Shown: piece after piece, positions 40,543 through 48,764 of the stretch
Numbering within the stretch: position 1 is the first letter of the stretch
Layout of the letters: each line of letters starts with the position of its first letter
NCBI RefSeq assembly: GCF_006438965.1
Contig: NZ_RCZM01000003.1
Coordinates: 558,001 to 622,000, forward strand
DNA: 64,000 nucleotides
Source of the DNA: Pedococcus bigeumensis
GTDB taxonomy: Bacteria; Actinomycetota; Actinomycetes; Actinomycetales; Dermatophilaceae
Reading direction: 5' to 3'
Translations under genes and position numbers: made by a program
Notes under the pieces: model-generated
What the model saw: the letters and a program-made list of their open reading frames with translations, nothing else
The model's database searches: none
Told to the model about the DNA's origin: nothing

Positions 40543-41795
40543 CGGGCGGAGGTCTGCGGCTCGCGGTCCCGACCATCGGGAACGCGGGGCTCACCGCTCC
40601 GGAACTCGCGGTCCTGGGGCTCGCGCCGGAACATCCAGCTGCGCATCGCGACGAAGCGCAACCCGGTCGACGCGGCCGTCGCGCTCGCGACGACCAGGGT
40701 CGCGAGGGCTGTGCCGGGGTTGCTGACGAACGCGTGCAGCAGGGCCAGCGCGCCGGCGGTGACCAGCCAGGTGAGCGCGAAGATCGACAGCCCCTGAAGC
40801 TGGTGGCGGACCGCCCCGGGGCCGTGGACTCCGAACGTCCAGCGACGGTTCGTCGCGGTGTTCACGACGGTCGCGAACAGCAGGGCCACCAGGTTGGCGG
40901 CCTGGGTCGAACCCAGGGCCGGCGCCAGGGCAGCGAACAGCCCGAGGTGCAGCACCGTGGAGGCGACCCCGACCGCGGCGAACCGGGTCAGCTGTTGCCA
41001 CCCGTCCCCGCCACGCTGACCGCGACTGCTGCCTGGGGCGTGCCGCCCGATTCGGGCGGCGATGTCGGCCACGGGGAGTCGGCCCGACGCCAGCGAGCGT
41101 CGGACCCGGACGACGCCGCGCAGGTCGTCAAGCGCGGTGGCGACCACGTCGACCCGCGAGTCCGGGTCGTCGAACCAGTCGACCGGCACCTCGTGGATCC
41201 GCAGGCCGCAACGCTGCGCCAGCACGAGCAGCTCGGTGTCGAAGAACCACGTGGGATCCTCCACGAGCGGCAGCAGCTCGGCGGCCACGTCGGACCGGAT
41301 CGCCTTGAACCCGCACTGCGCGTCGGTGAACGTGGCCCCGAGGGTCGCACGCAGGACCAGGTTGTAGCAGCGCGAGATGGCCTCGCGCTTGGTCCCCCGG
41401 ACCACCCGGGCGCCGTGGGCGAGGCGCGAACCGATGGCGACGTCCGAGTGGCCGGACATCAGCGGCGCCACCAACGGCCACACGGCGTCCAGGTCGGTGG
41501 ACAGGTCGACGTCCATGTACGCCAGGATCGGTGCGTCCGAGGCCAGCCACACCTGCTTGAGCGCCCGGCCCCGGCCCTTCTGCGCCAGCCGCACCAGCGC
41601 CACGCCGTCCAGCTGGGCCACCAGCACCGATGCGACGGCAACCGTCGCATCGGTGCTGGCGTTGTCCGCCACGGTGATCCGGAACGGGTAGGGAAAGGTC
41701 TGGACCAGGTGCTGGTGCAGCCGCCGGACGCTGGCTGCGACCGTGTGCTGCTCGTTGTGGACGGGGATCACGACGTCCAGGACAGGGGTGGTCAT
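40437..41795 (-). CDS. Bifunctional GT2 glycosyltransferase / GtrA-like membrane protein
   Basis: A 452-residue protein. The first 230 residues are a GT-A fold of the polyprenol-phosphate mannosyl/glucosyl transferase type: VVIPVHNEQHTVAASVRRLH, then the DxD-containing AYMDVDLSTDLDA and FKAIRSD. The last half holds four helices of the GtrA type (FAAVGVASTVLHLGLFAALA, NRRWTFG). It probably loads a sugar on polyprenyl phosphate and helps flip or present it. It is 11 nt downstream of the GT39 gene, forming a donor-and-transferase pair. The final 60 residues are hydrophilic, cover the DUF4333 gene antisense, and may not be conserved. Confidence 0.85.
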   Translation of the reverse strand: MTTPVLDVVIPVHNEQHTVAASVRRLHQHLVQTFPYPFRITVADNASTDATVAVASVLVAQLDGVALVRLAQKGRGRALKQVWLASDAPILAYMDVDLSTDLDAVWPLVAPLMSGHSDVAIGSRLAHGARVVRGTKREAISRCYNLVLRATLGATFTDAQCGFKAIRSDVAAELLPLVEDPTWFFDTELLVLAQRCGLRIHEVPVDWFDDPDSRVDVVATALDDLRGVVRVRRSLASGRLPVADIAARIGRHAPGSSRGQRGGDGWQQLTRFAAVGVASTVLHLGLFAALAPALGSTQAANLVALLFATVVNTATNRRWTFGVHGPGAVRHQLQGLSIFALTWLVTAGALALLHAFVSNPGTALATLVVASATAASTGLRFVAMRSWMFRREPQDREFRSGEPRVPDGRDREPQTSARQCSVTMNVPVSSSNTTTPVQSQPSTEPWQTVTSP

Positions 41796-41806
41796 CGCGC
41801 CGCTCC

Positions 41807-43924
41807 TCAGGTGGTCTGGGTCGTGGTGCCGGCGGCTGTCGCGCCCGTCGACGTCACCGGCTGGGTGAGGTCGTAGAACGTCGAACCGCCGATGGTGACC
41901 TGGGTGAAGTTGGCAGCCACCCATGCGGAGATCTGCGTGCCGGTCCCGCCCGCTCCACCACCGGGCCCGCCACCCATGCCGCCACCCCCTCCACCGGTCC
42001 CACTGGAGAAGAAGTAGTGGATGTCACCGTCGGCGACGTACTGCTGGAACTGCGCCAGCGTGGGGCTGGGGTCGCTGCCGTTGAAGCCACCGATGGCCAT
42101 GACGGGCAGCCCGGAACCGAGCTGCAGTCCGGCCGCGTTCTGCGAGCCGATTGCCGCCGCGACCCAGCGGTAGGAGTCCGCGTTGGCCGACAGCGCCGAG
42201 ACCACCTCGGTGTTGGGTGTGGAGGCGTTGAGCAGACCGCCCATTCCGCCGCCGGTGCGGGTGCCCTGGGTGCCCTGGACGCCCTGGGTGCCCGCCGTGC
42301 CACCGGTGCCCTGCTGGGGAGGTGCGCCCATCGTGCCGCGGCCGCCACCCGGAATACCACCCCCTCCGAACCCACTGCCCGCCGTAGCCGGTCCCGCCGT
42401 GACGATCGACCCGGTGTGGGCCGTGCCGACGGTCTGGACGCTGTAGGCCGCGGGGCCGGCCAGCGCCGACACGAGGGCTCCGGCGATCACCAGTGGCACG
42501 AAGCGCCGGTGCAGCTGGGTGATCGCGAGGAGCAGGAGGGCGCTCGCGAGCCCGAGTACCAGGACACCGATGCGCAGCCAGTTCTGCCAGTCGGTGCGCG
42601 ACAGGAGGATGAACGACCAGGTCGCCGCGGCGGCCGTGGCGGCCGAGAGGGTGACCGAGCCGATCGCCTTGGCGCGGTGCTCCCACGCCTCTGCCGCACC
42701 CATGCCGACCAGCGCTGCGATGGCTGGCGCGAGGGCCACGGTGTAGTACTCGTGGAAGATGCCGGCCATCAGCGAGAACGTCACCATCGTGACGAGCAGC
42801 CAACCGCCCCAGACGACGTATGCCGCGCGGCGGGCGTCCGTACGTGGCGCACGGCCGCGGAGGAACAGTCCGACGGCGAGCAGGATGAGGGCCGAGGGGA
42901 TCAGCCATGAGATCTGCCCGCCGATCGAGGAGCTGAACATCCGGCCGAGACCAGTGCTGCCCCAGCCGTTTCCACCGCCCACGGAGCCGGTCTCGTTGCC
43001 GCTGATGCGGCCGAGTCCGTTGTAGCCGAAGGTGACCGAGAGGAACGAGTTGTCCTGCGAGCCGCCGATGTAGGGCCGCATGCTGGCGGGGACGAGCTCG
43101 ACGATGGCGACCCACCAGCCGGCGGAGAGCACCATGGCGGCCGTCCCGATGAGCGCGCCGGTGATGCGTCGGCGCAGCGTCGTGTCGGCGAAGAGCAGGT
43201 AGGCCAGCCCGAACGCCGGGACGACGAGGAGCACCTGGAGCGCCTTGGTGAGGAAGCCCAGCCCGATGAGGACTCCGACGATGGCGAACCACCTGGCCGA
43301 ACCCTGCTCGATCGACTTCATCGTCGCCCAGGCGCCGAGGGCCATGAGCAGGACGAGCAGCGCGTCGGGGTTGTTGAAGCGGAACATCAGGACCGCCACC
43401 GGGGTCAGCGCCATCACGGCCCCGCCGATCAGCCCGGCCGCCGCGCCGAAGTGGCGCTTGACCGTCGCGTAGACCACGCCGACGGTGGCGACCCCCATCA
43501 GCACCTCGGGCATCAGGATGCTGAACGAGCTCAGCCCGAACACCCGCACCGACAGGGCCATCGCCCACAGCGACGCCGGCGGCTTGTCGACGGTGATCGA
43601 GTTGCCGGCGTCTGAGGAGCCGAAGAAGAACGCCTTCCAGCTGTCGCTGCCGGCCTGCACCGCGGCGGAGTAGAACGAGTTCGCGTAGCCGCTCGAGGTG
43701 AGGTTGTAGAAGTAGAAGAGGGCCGTCGCGAGGAGCAGCCCGAGCAGTGCCGGACGAGCCCACGTCGGGTCGCCCTCCGGACCAAGCCACAGGCGCTGGA
43801 ACCGGCTCGGCGTCGTCGGCGCAGCCGAGCCCGCCTGCACTGGGATGGTGGTGGGCGGCACGCGGGTGGTGCCTGCCGCGCCGGTCGCTTCGAGCGTGTC
43901 GGGGTGGAGGGTCATCGTGTCCAT
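41807..43924 (-). CDS. GT39/ArnT-like membrane mannosyl- or glycosyltransferase
   Basis: A 705-residue protein with about a dozen membrane helices. The first extracytoplasmic loop has the conserved acidic region in SGYANSFYSAAVQAGSDSWK, and ITVDKPPASLWAMALSVRVF is the family signature. The enzyme takes a polyprenyl-linked sugar and transfers it to protein or lipid outside the membrane. A C-terminal extracytoplasmic part contains strongly Gly-rich stretches (GGGMGG; GGGPGGGAGG). Together with the GT2 gene it makes a surface glycosylation pair; the histidine kinase and response regulator lie just upstream. ATG at 43915 is an alternative start. Confidence 0.87.
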   Translation of the reverse strand: MDTMTLHPDTLEATGAAGTTRVPPTTIPVQAGSAAPTTPSRFQRLWLGPEGDPTWARPALLGLLLATALFYFYNLTSSGYANSFYSAAVQAGSDSWKAFFFGSSDAGNSITVDKPPASLWAMALSVRVFGLSSFSILMPEVLMGVATVGVVYATVKRHFGAAAGLIGGAVMALTPVAVLMFRFNNPDALLVLLMALGAWATMKSIEQGSARWFAIVGVLIGLGFLTKALQVLLVVPAFGLAYLLFADTTLRRRITGALIGTAAMVLSAGWWVAIVELVPASMRPYIGGSQDNSFLSVTFGYNGLGRISGNETGSVGGGNGWGSTGLGRMFSSSIGGQISWLIPSALILLAVGLFLRGRAPRTDARRAAYVVWGGWLLVTMVTFSLMAGIFHEYYTVALAPAIAALVGMGAAEAWEHRAKAIGSVTLSAATAAAATWSFILLSRTDWQNWLRIGVLVLGLASALLLLAITQLHRRFVPLVIAGALVSALAGPAAYSVQTVGTAHTGSIVTAGPATAGSGFGGGGIPGGGRGTMGAPPQQGTGGTAGTQGVQGTQGTRTGGGMGGLLNASTPNTEVVSALSANADSYRWVAAAIGSQNAAGLQLGSGLPVMAIGGFNGSDPSPTLAQFQQYVADGDIHYFFSSGTGGGGGGMGGGPGGGAGGTGTQISAWVAANFTQVTIGGSTFYDLTQPVTSTGATAAGTTTQTT

Positions 43925-44006
43925 GGACCTACCGTCGGGGCGCGCCCTGTGCAGTCGCTGTGCCACTCCTGAGGCGCGGTGATGAGCGTGGCCCTACCGT
44001 GGGTCG

Positions 44007-44564
44007 ATGGCTGACGTGCAGGTCGACGACCAGGGACGACCCGAACCGCCCATGGCCGAGGGGGAGGCCGCGACCCTGCTGGGCTTCCTGGACTTCCAGC
44101 GGGCCACCCTCGACTGGAAGTGCCGCGGCCTCGACGACGACCAGCTCCGGCACCGGCAGCCGCCCTCGACGAACAGCCTCGGTGGCCTGTTGCGCCACCT
44201 CGCCTCCGTCGAGGACTTCTGGTTCACCGAGGTCGTGGCCGGGGAGCCCGTGCCTGAGCCGTGGACCGAACCGATCCCCGGATCCGGTCACACGCGCGAC
44301 TGGGGCTGGCCGGGAGCGGCGGACTTCACTGGTGACCAGCTGCGCGCCCTCTGGTCGGAACGGGTGGAGCACTCCCGCGCCGTCGTCGCCGGACAACTTG
44401 CTGCGGAGGGTCCTGGCGCCCTCGACCGAACGCACTCGGCCTGGGGAGGTCAGGGCTTCCCGTCCCTGCGATGGGTGCTGGTGCACATGGTGGAGGAGTA
44501 CGCGCGGCACAACGGACACGCGGATGTGCTGCGCGAAGCCATCGACGGCGAGACCGGCGAGTGA
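44007..44564 (+). CDS. DinB/DUF664 family protein (mycothiol-transferase-like)
   Basis: A 185-residue four-helix-bundle protein. LLGFLDFQRATLDWKCRGLD is the first helix, GGLLRHLASVEDFWFTEVVA holds the first metal-ligand His, and VLVHMVEEYARHNGHADVLR supplies the other two. In actinobacteria many DinB proteins are Zn-dependent thiol transferases that use mycothiol. A TACCGT box seven bases before the ATG suggests a leaderless transcript. It sits between the divergent GT39 gene and the convergent histidine kinase. Confidence 0.86.
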   Translation: MADVQVDDQGRPEPPMAEGEAATLLGFLDFQRATLDWKCRGLDDDQLRHRQPPSTNSLGGLLRHLASVEDFWFTEVVAGEPVPEPWTEPIPGSGHTRDWGWPGAADFTGDQLRALWSERVEHSRAVVAGQLAAEGPGALDRTHSAWGGQGFPSLRWVLVHMVEEYARHNGHADVLREAIDGETGE

Positions 44565-44591
44565 CTGCGGAGGGTATGCCGCGAGGTCGGG

Positions 44592-46055
44592 TCAGGCAGG
44601 CAGCAGGACAGTGAACGTCGTGTCGCCGGGGGTGGAGGAGAGCTCGACGTTGCCGCCGTGCGACTTGGCCACCGCGTCGACGATCGACAGACCGAGGCCC
44701 GTTGAGCCGGCCGCCCGGTTGCGTGAGTCGTCGCCGCGGGTGAACCGGTTGAACACGTTGCCCTGCAGCGACTTTGGTACGCCTGGCCCGTCATCGGAGA
44801 CGCTCACCCTGATCCACTGACCGTCCGGCTTGACCGACGTCACCACCCGTGTGCCGGCGGGTGTGTGGGTACGCGCGTTGGCCAACAGGTTGGCGACGAC
44901 CTGGTGCAGCCGGGCGTGGTCGCCCGTCACCTCGATAGGCTCGTCGGGGAGGTCGAGCTCCCAGCGGTGGTCGGGCGACGCCGCATAGGCGTCGCTCACG
45001 GCGTCCATCGCCAGCAGGGACAGGTCGACGGGTTCGCGGTCGAGGGGGCGACCCGCGTCGAGCCTGGCCAGCAGCAGGAGGTCCTCGACGAGGCCCTGCA
45101 TCCGCAGCGCCTCGGACTCGACGCGCGACAGCGCGTGGGTGACCGAGGCGGGCACCGGCTCGCGCTCGCGACGGGACAGCTCGGCATACCCGCGGATGGA
45201 GGCCAGGGGCGTCCGCAGCTCGTGCGATGCGTCGGCGACGAACTGACGCACCCGCTGCTCGCTCTCGTGCCGCGACTGGAGTGCTCCCTCGACGTTGTCG
45301 AGCATGTTGTTGAGGGCGAGACCGACCTGGCCGACCTCGGTGCGGGGGTCGGTGTCGGCGGGTGGGATGCGTTCGGCCAGGGCGACCGCCCCGGAGTCGA
45401 GCTTGAGGTTCGAGACCTGGGTGGCCATGTGGGCCACGCGCTGCAGCGGGGCGAGGTTGCGTCGCACGAGCCAGAGACCGCCCGCCGACACGATCACGAA
45501 ACCAACGATGGTCCCGCCTGACACCAGCGTGATCATCGTGACCACGGTCTCGTTGATGCTGGCCACCGGCAGGCCGGTGATGACGGTGTCGCCGTCGACG
45601 GCCTGTCCCGCTGCGACCCGGTAGTCACCCAGGCCCGGCACCTCCACGGTCTTCGGCGTCGAGACGATGCCGGCCGCGTTGAGCGCCTCGATCTGCGCGG
45701 TGGTGAGGGTGTCGGTGGTCCGGTCGTGATCGACCCGGCTCTGCGTCGCCACGCCGTTGCTGAGCCGCAGGAACAGCGACTCGCCGCCAACGCCGGGTGG
45801 CCCACCCGGACCGTCCCCGGTGCCGTTGCCTGGTCGTCCCCGGTCAGGGCCGCCGGCCCGGACGAGGCTGGCGGTGACGCCGTCGTCGAGCTGACGCACG
45901 AGGCTCTGGTGCAACAGCAGGACCGTCAAGGCTCCCGACGCCAGGGTGACGACGAGGAACAGCCCGACCACCGTCGCCACGAGCTTCGAGCTGAGCGACC
46001 AGGTGGCGGGGTTGAGGTGCGACCGAGCGGAACCAACCACGGCGGCGGGGCTCAT
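44592..46055 (-). CDS. Sensor histidine kinase (HAMP, HisKA)
   Basis: A 487-residue sensor. Membrane helices at about residues 26-50 and 155-180 enclose an extracytoplasmic domain with a Gly/Pro-rich insert (RGRPGNGTGDGPGGPPGVGG). HAMP follows, then the H-box VADASHELRTPLASIRGY, the N-box VVANLLANARTHTP, and the G-boxes SDDGPGVP and GSTGLGLSI. It phosphorylates the response regulator whose gene precedes it with an ATGA overlap. It probably controls the adjacent glycosylation and Gly-rich genes, which is inference from position. Confidence 0.93.
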   Translation of the reverse strand: MSPAAVVGSARSHLNPATWSLSSKLVATVVGLFLVVTLASGALTVLLLHQSLVRQLDDGVTASLVRAGGPDRGRPGNGTGDGPGGPPGVGGESLFLRLSNGVATQSRVDHDRTTDTLTTAQIEALNAAGIVSTPKTVEVPGLGDYRVAAGQAVDGDTVITGLPVASINETVVTMITLVSGGTIVGFVIVSAGGLWLVRRNLAPLQRVAHMATQVSNLKLDSGAVALAERIPPADTDPRTEVGQVGLALNNMLDNVEGALQSRHESEQRVRQFVADASHELRTPLASIRGYAELSRREREPVPASVTHALSRVESEALRMQGLVEDLLLLARLDAGRPLDREPVDLSLLAMDAVSDAYAASPDHRWELDLPDEPIEVTGDHARLHQVVANLLANARTHTPAGTRVVTSVKPDGQWIRVSVSDDGPGVPKSLQGNVFNRFTRGDDSRNRAAGSTGLGLSIVDAVAKSHGGNVELSSTPGDTTFTVLLPA

Positions 46056-46786
46056 GTGGCGGGCTTGAGGACGTATCCGACGCCGCGCATGGTGTGGATC
46101 ATCGGCTCGCGACCGGCGTCGACCTTCTTGCGCAGGTAGGAGATGTAGAGCTCGACGACGTTGGCCTGGCCGCCGAAGTCGTAGTTCCAGACACGGTCCA
46201 GGATCTGGGCCTTGGACAGCACCCGCTTGGGGTTGCGCATGAGGTACCTCAACAGCTCGAACTCCGTTGCGGTGAGGTTGATCTGGTCCCCACCGCGCAT
46301 CACCTCGTGGCTGTCCTCGTCCATCGTGAGGTCGCCGACGGAGAGCACCGAGGCGGACTCGTCGGTCACGATGGCCGTGCGACGCATCAGCGCGCGCAGC
46401 CGGGCGACGACCTCCTCGAGGCTGAACGGCTTGGTGACGTAGTCGTCGCCGCCGGCGGTCAGCCCGGCCACCCGGTCCTCTACGGCGTCCTTGGCCGTCA
46501 GGAACAGGACCGGCACGTTGGGGTTGTCGCCGCGCATCCGGCGCAGCACCTCGAGGCCGTCGAAGTCAGGCAGCATCATGTCGAGGGCCACGGCGTCGGG
46601 CTGGAACTCGCGGGCCGCCCGGACTGCCGCCACACCCGTGGCTGCGGTGCGGACCTCCCAGCCCTCGTACCGCAGCGCCATGCTCAGCAGCTCGGTCAGG
46701 TTGTTCTCGTCGTCCACGACCAGGACGCGGACGGGCGTGCCGTCGAGGCGCTGGAGCTTGGCGGAGGCGGACTGCTGCGTGTTCAT
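46052..46786 (-). CDS. OmpR-family response regulator
   Basis: A 244-residue regulator. The receiver domain has the acid pocket (VVDDENN), the phospho-Asp in VALDMMLPDF, and the Lys in YVTKPFSLEE. The C-terminal OmpR winged helix reads LTATEFELLRYLMRNPKRVL and VVELYISYLRKKVD. The ATG at 46786 is used; a longer open frame upstream is antisense to the Gly-rich gene. Coupled to its kinase by an ATGA overlap. Confidence 0.94.
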   Translation of the reverse strand: MNTQQSASAKLQRLDGTPVRVLVVDDENNLTELLSMALRYEGWEVRTAATGVAAVRAAREFQPDAVALDMMLPDFDGLEVLRRMRGDNPNVPVLFLTAKDAVEDRVAGLTAGGDDYVTKPFSLEEVVARLRALMRRTAIVTDESASVLSVGDLTMDEDSHEVMRGGDQINLTATEFELLRYLMRNPKRVLSKAQILDRVWNYDFGGQANVVELYISYLRKKVDAGREPMIHTMRGVGYVLKPAT

Positions 46787-46958
46787 GGCTCTAGGAAACA
46801 CCGGAACCATGTGCGACGCCCCCGTAACTCCTGTGCGAATCCTGTGAGCCCTCTGTGCCGAACGCTCAGTCGGTCGACACCCCGCGCACAGGATCGCCAC
46901 AGCCGCCCAGCCGAGTCTCGGAGTCGACCACCTCACCCATCGACGTTCGGAGACCCCG

Positions 46959-47435
46959 ATGACGACGACCCCACGCACCGAAGACACCGCCCAGCTCCCG
47001 TGGGCGCAGACCGAGACGCTGCCGACCACGACCATCCCGTATGCCGCGGGGCCGGCCTCGCCTCCTGCCTCACCTCCCAGCACGTCGCCGGCGCGCGACG
47101 AGGCGGAGTCCGCCCTCGCGGGCTCTGCGCCGACGACGGCGCCGGCACTCAACCCGCCCACGTGGACCGGTCGCAAGACGGCCATTGCCGCCGCCCTCGC
47201 AATCGGCATCTCCTCGATGGGAGCGGTGGCCGCGGCTGCTGCCCTCCCCGTCGGCACCTCTGTGGGTGGCGGCCAGGTCCAGCAGGGTGGTTTCGGCCGG
47301 GGCGGTCAGCTGCCAGGTGGTGGAACGGGTCCGCAGGGTGGCTTCGGCCGGCAGGGAGGGACCGTGCAGCAGGGCCAGGGTGGTCCCGGAGCTCTCCAGC
47401 AGGCGCCGGCCGACCCGAATGCGAGCACGCCATGA
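46959..47435 (+). CDS. Gly/Gln-rich single-pass membrane or exported protein
   Basis: A 158-residue protein with a Pro/Thr/Ser-rich first half, one hydrophobic segment (KTAIAAALAIGISSMGAVAA), then a Gly/Gln-rich tail (GGFGRGGQ, QGGFGRQGG). There is no known domain. The tail would lie outside the membrane. It is divergent from the response regulator with 172 nt between and is a likely target of it. The Gly-rich tail is similar in style to inserts in the neighbouring kinase and GT39 enzyme. Its stop overlaps the next small gene by ATGA. Confidence 0.7.
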   Translation: MTTTPRTEDTAQLPWAQTETLPTTTIPYAAGPASPPASPPSTSPARDEAESALAGSAPTTAPALNPPTWTGRKTAIAAALAIGISSMGAVAAAAALPVGTSVGGGQVQQGGFGRGGQLPGGGTGPQGGFGRQGGTVQQGQGGPGALQQAPADPNASTP

Positions 47436-47620
47436 TCCACCTCGCGCTGATCCGTCGTCCGGGCGCCGCACGAGGCGCGGCGCGGGCGAGAGCCCGCCAC
47501 GCGGCATACCTCGATGAGTCGGAAGCGTTGCGGCGGAAGGACTTCAGTGCGGTGCCGGTGTGCGGCTCCGTGCGACCGCTGGCGTCGCAACGTGCCAAGG
47601 CCGTGGCGAAGGGCGACTAG
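47432..47620 (+). CDS. Small basic protein, unknown
   Basis: A 62-residue Arg/Ala-rich protein starting MIHLALIRRPGAARGAARAR. It overlaps the Gly-rich gene by ATGA, which is the chief support for its being real. I recognise no family and see no membrane helix. It converges with the LacI gene, overlapping by 4 nt. Confidence 0.45.
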   Translation: MIHLALIRRPGAARGAARARARHAAYLDESEALRRKDFSAVPVCGSVRPLASQRAKAVAKGD

Positions 47621-48660
47621 GGGCGGATCTCGCCTGAGCCGCGTTCGACGAGCTCTGGGGCCAGCACCACGTGGCGTGGCGGTGAGGTGTCACCGTCGAT
47701 CCGCGCGAAGAGTCGCTGCGCGACCTCGGCCCCGATCGCTCCCACGTTCTGTCGGATGACGGTCAAGGGCGGGTCGACGATGTCGGCCAACGGAAAGTCG
47801 TCAAAGCCGACCAGGGCGATCTGACCGGCCTTTCCGAGCCGATGCAGGGCGCGAATCGCGCCGACTGCCAACGAGTTTCGTGCGGCAAAAATCGCAGTCG
47901 GGGGCTCATCGCTGGCGAGCAGCCTGGAAACGGCGGCCTCGGCATCCTCGGGTGAACGCAGCGACGTGATGACCCTCGAGGGATCGAGAGGGATGTGCCT
48001 CGCGCGCATGGCGGCCTCGAACCCCTCGAGCCTGTTCCGCGCCGTCTGGATCGTCGGCAGGTCGCCCAGGAACGCGATCCGTCGGTGTCCGTGAGCGACC
48101 AGGTGGTAGACCGCGAGCCGCGAGCCACGAGCGTTGTCGATGGTGACCGAGTCGGTGTCGACACCGTTGGGCCGACGGTCCACGAACACGATGGGCAGGC
48201 CGCTGCGCAGGTCGTCAGCGAGGTAGTCGTGGCGCTCGGTGGCGGGCATGAGGAGCAGGCCGTCGACCCGTCGGCGCACGAGTCCCTCAACCAGCGCCCG
48301 CTCGCGCTCGGGCTCCTCATCGAGACTGGCCGCGACGATGACCACGTCGCGATCCCGGGCGGCGTCCTCAAGACTGCGCAGCAGGCTGGACGAGAACGAG
48401 TTGCTGATGTCCTGCAGCAGCGCGCCGACCATGGCCGTCTTGCCGTGGCCTCGGCGCAGGTTGCTCGCGGCGAGGTTGTGCCGGTAGTCGAGCTGGGCGA
48501 CCGCCCGCTCGACCCTCGTGACGACATCGGCGGAGACGCCCGACTCGCGGTTGACGACGCGCGACACCGTCTTGAGGCTGACGCCCGCGAGAGCGGCCAC
48601 CTCCCGCATGGTGGCGCGGGGGCGACGCGCATCCCCGTTTGACAACGATGTCACGATCAC
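47617..48660 (-). CDS. LacI-family transcriptional repressor
   Basis: A 347-residue regulator. The helix-turn-helix and hinge are TMREVAALAGVSLKTVSRVV and QLDYRHNLAASNLRR, followed by a periplasmic-binding-protein-like sugar domain (MVGALLQDISNSFSSSLLRS; IVFVDRRPNG; VALVGFDDFPLADIV). It is divergent from the sugar ABC operon and very likely represses it until its sugar binds. Two near-identical palindromes lie in the shared region, one at each gene. GTG at 48660 or 48654, or ATG at 48609, could start it; a TAGAAC box seven bases before 48660 favours a leaderless start there. Confidence 0.9.
   Translation of the reverse strand: MIVTSLSNGDARRPRATMREVAALAGVSLKTVSRVVNRESGVSADVVTRVERAVAQLDYRHNLAASNLRRGHGKTAMVGALLQDISNSFSSSLLRSLEDAARDRDVVIVAASLDEEPERERALVEGLVRRRVDGLLLMPATERHDYLADDLRSGLPIVFVDRRPNGVDTDSVTIDNARGSRLAVYHLVAHGHRRIAFLGDLPTIQTARNRLEGFEAAMRARHIPLDPSRVITSLRSPEDAEAAVSRLLASDEPPTAIFAARNSLAVGAIRALHRLGKAGQIALVGFDDFPLADIVDPPLTVIRQNVGAIGAEVAQRLFARIDGDTSPPRHVVLAPELVERGSGEIRP
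48640..48653. promoter_or_regulatory. LacI operator O1 (TGACAACGATGTCA)
   Basis: Differs at one base from the perfect palindrome TGACAACGTTGTCA at 48718. It overlaps the beginning of the LacI coding sequence, suggesting autorepression. Confidence 0.7.
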
Positions 48661-48682
48661 GTGTGCAGTTCTACAGGAACCG

Positions 48683-48731
48683 TTGACAAAAGCACAAGGG
48701 AGGACTAGAAACGCTCGTGACAACGTTGTCA
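48683..48731 (+). promoter_or_regulatory. Sugar operon promoter with LacI operator O2
   Basis: TTGACA (48683-48688) and TAGAAA (48706-48711) are separated by 17 bases, an ideal sigma-70-type promoter. The perfect 14-bp palindrome TGACAACGTTGTCA (48718-48731) covers the transcription start region, so repressor binding there would block initiation. Confidence 0.8.
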
Positions 48732-48764
48732 GCGGCGATGGCGCCGCATGAGATGGGAGCCCCC

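Noticed and set aside
46787-47257. N-terminal extension of the response regulator
   Set aside because: Receiver-domain homology begins at ATG 46786 and the extension is antisense to the Gly-rich gene.
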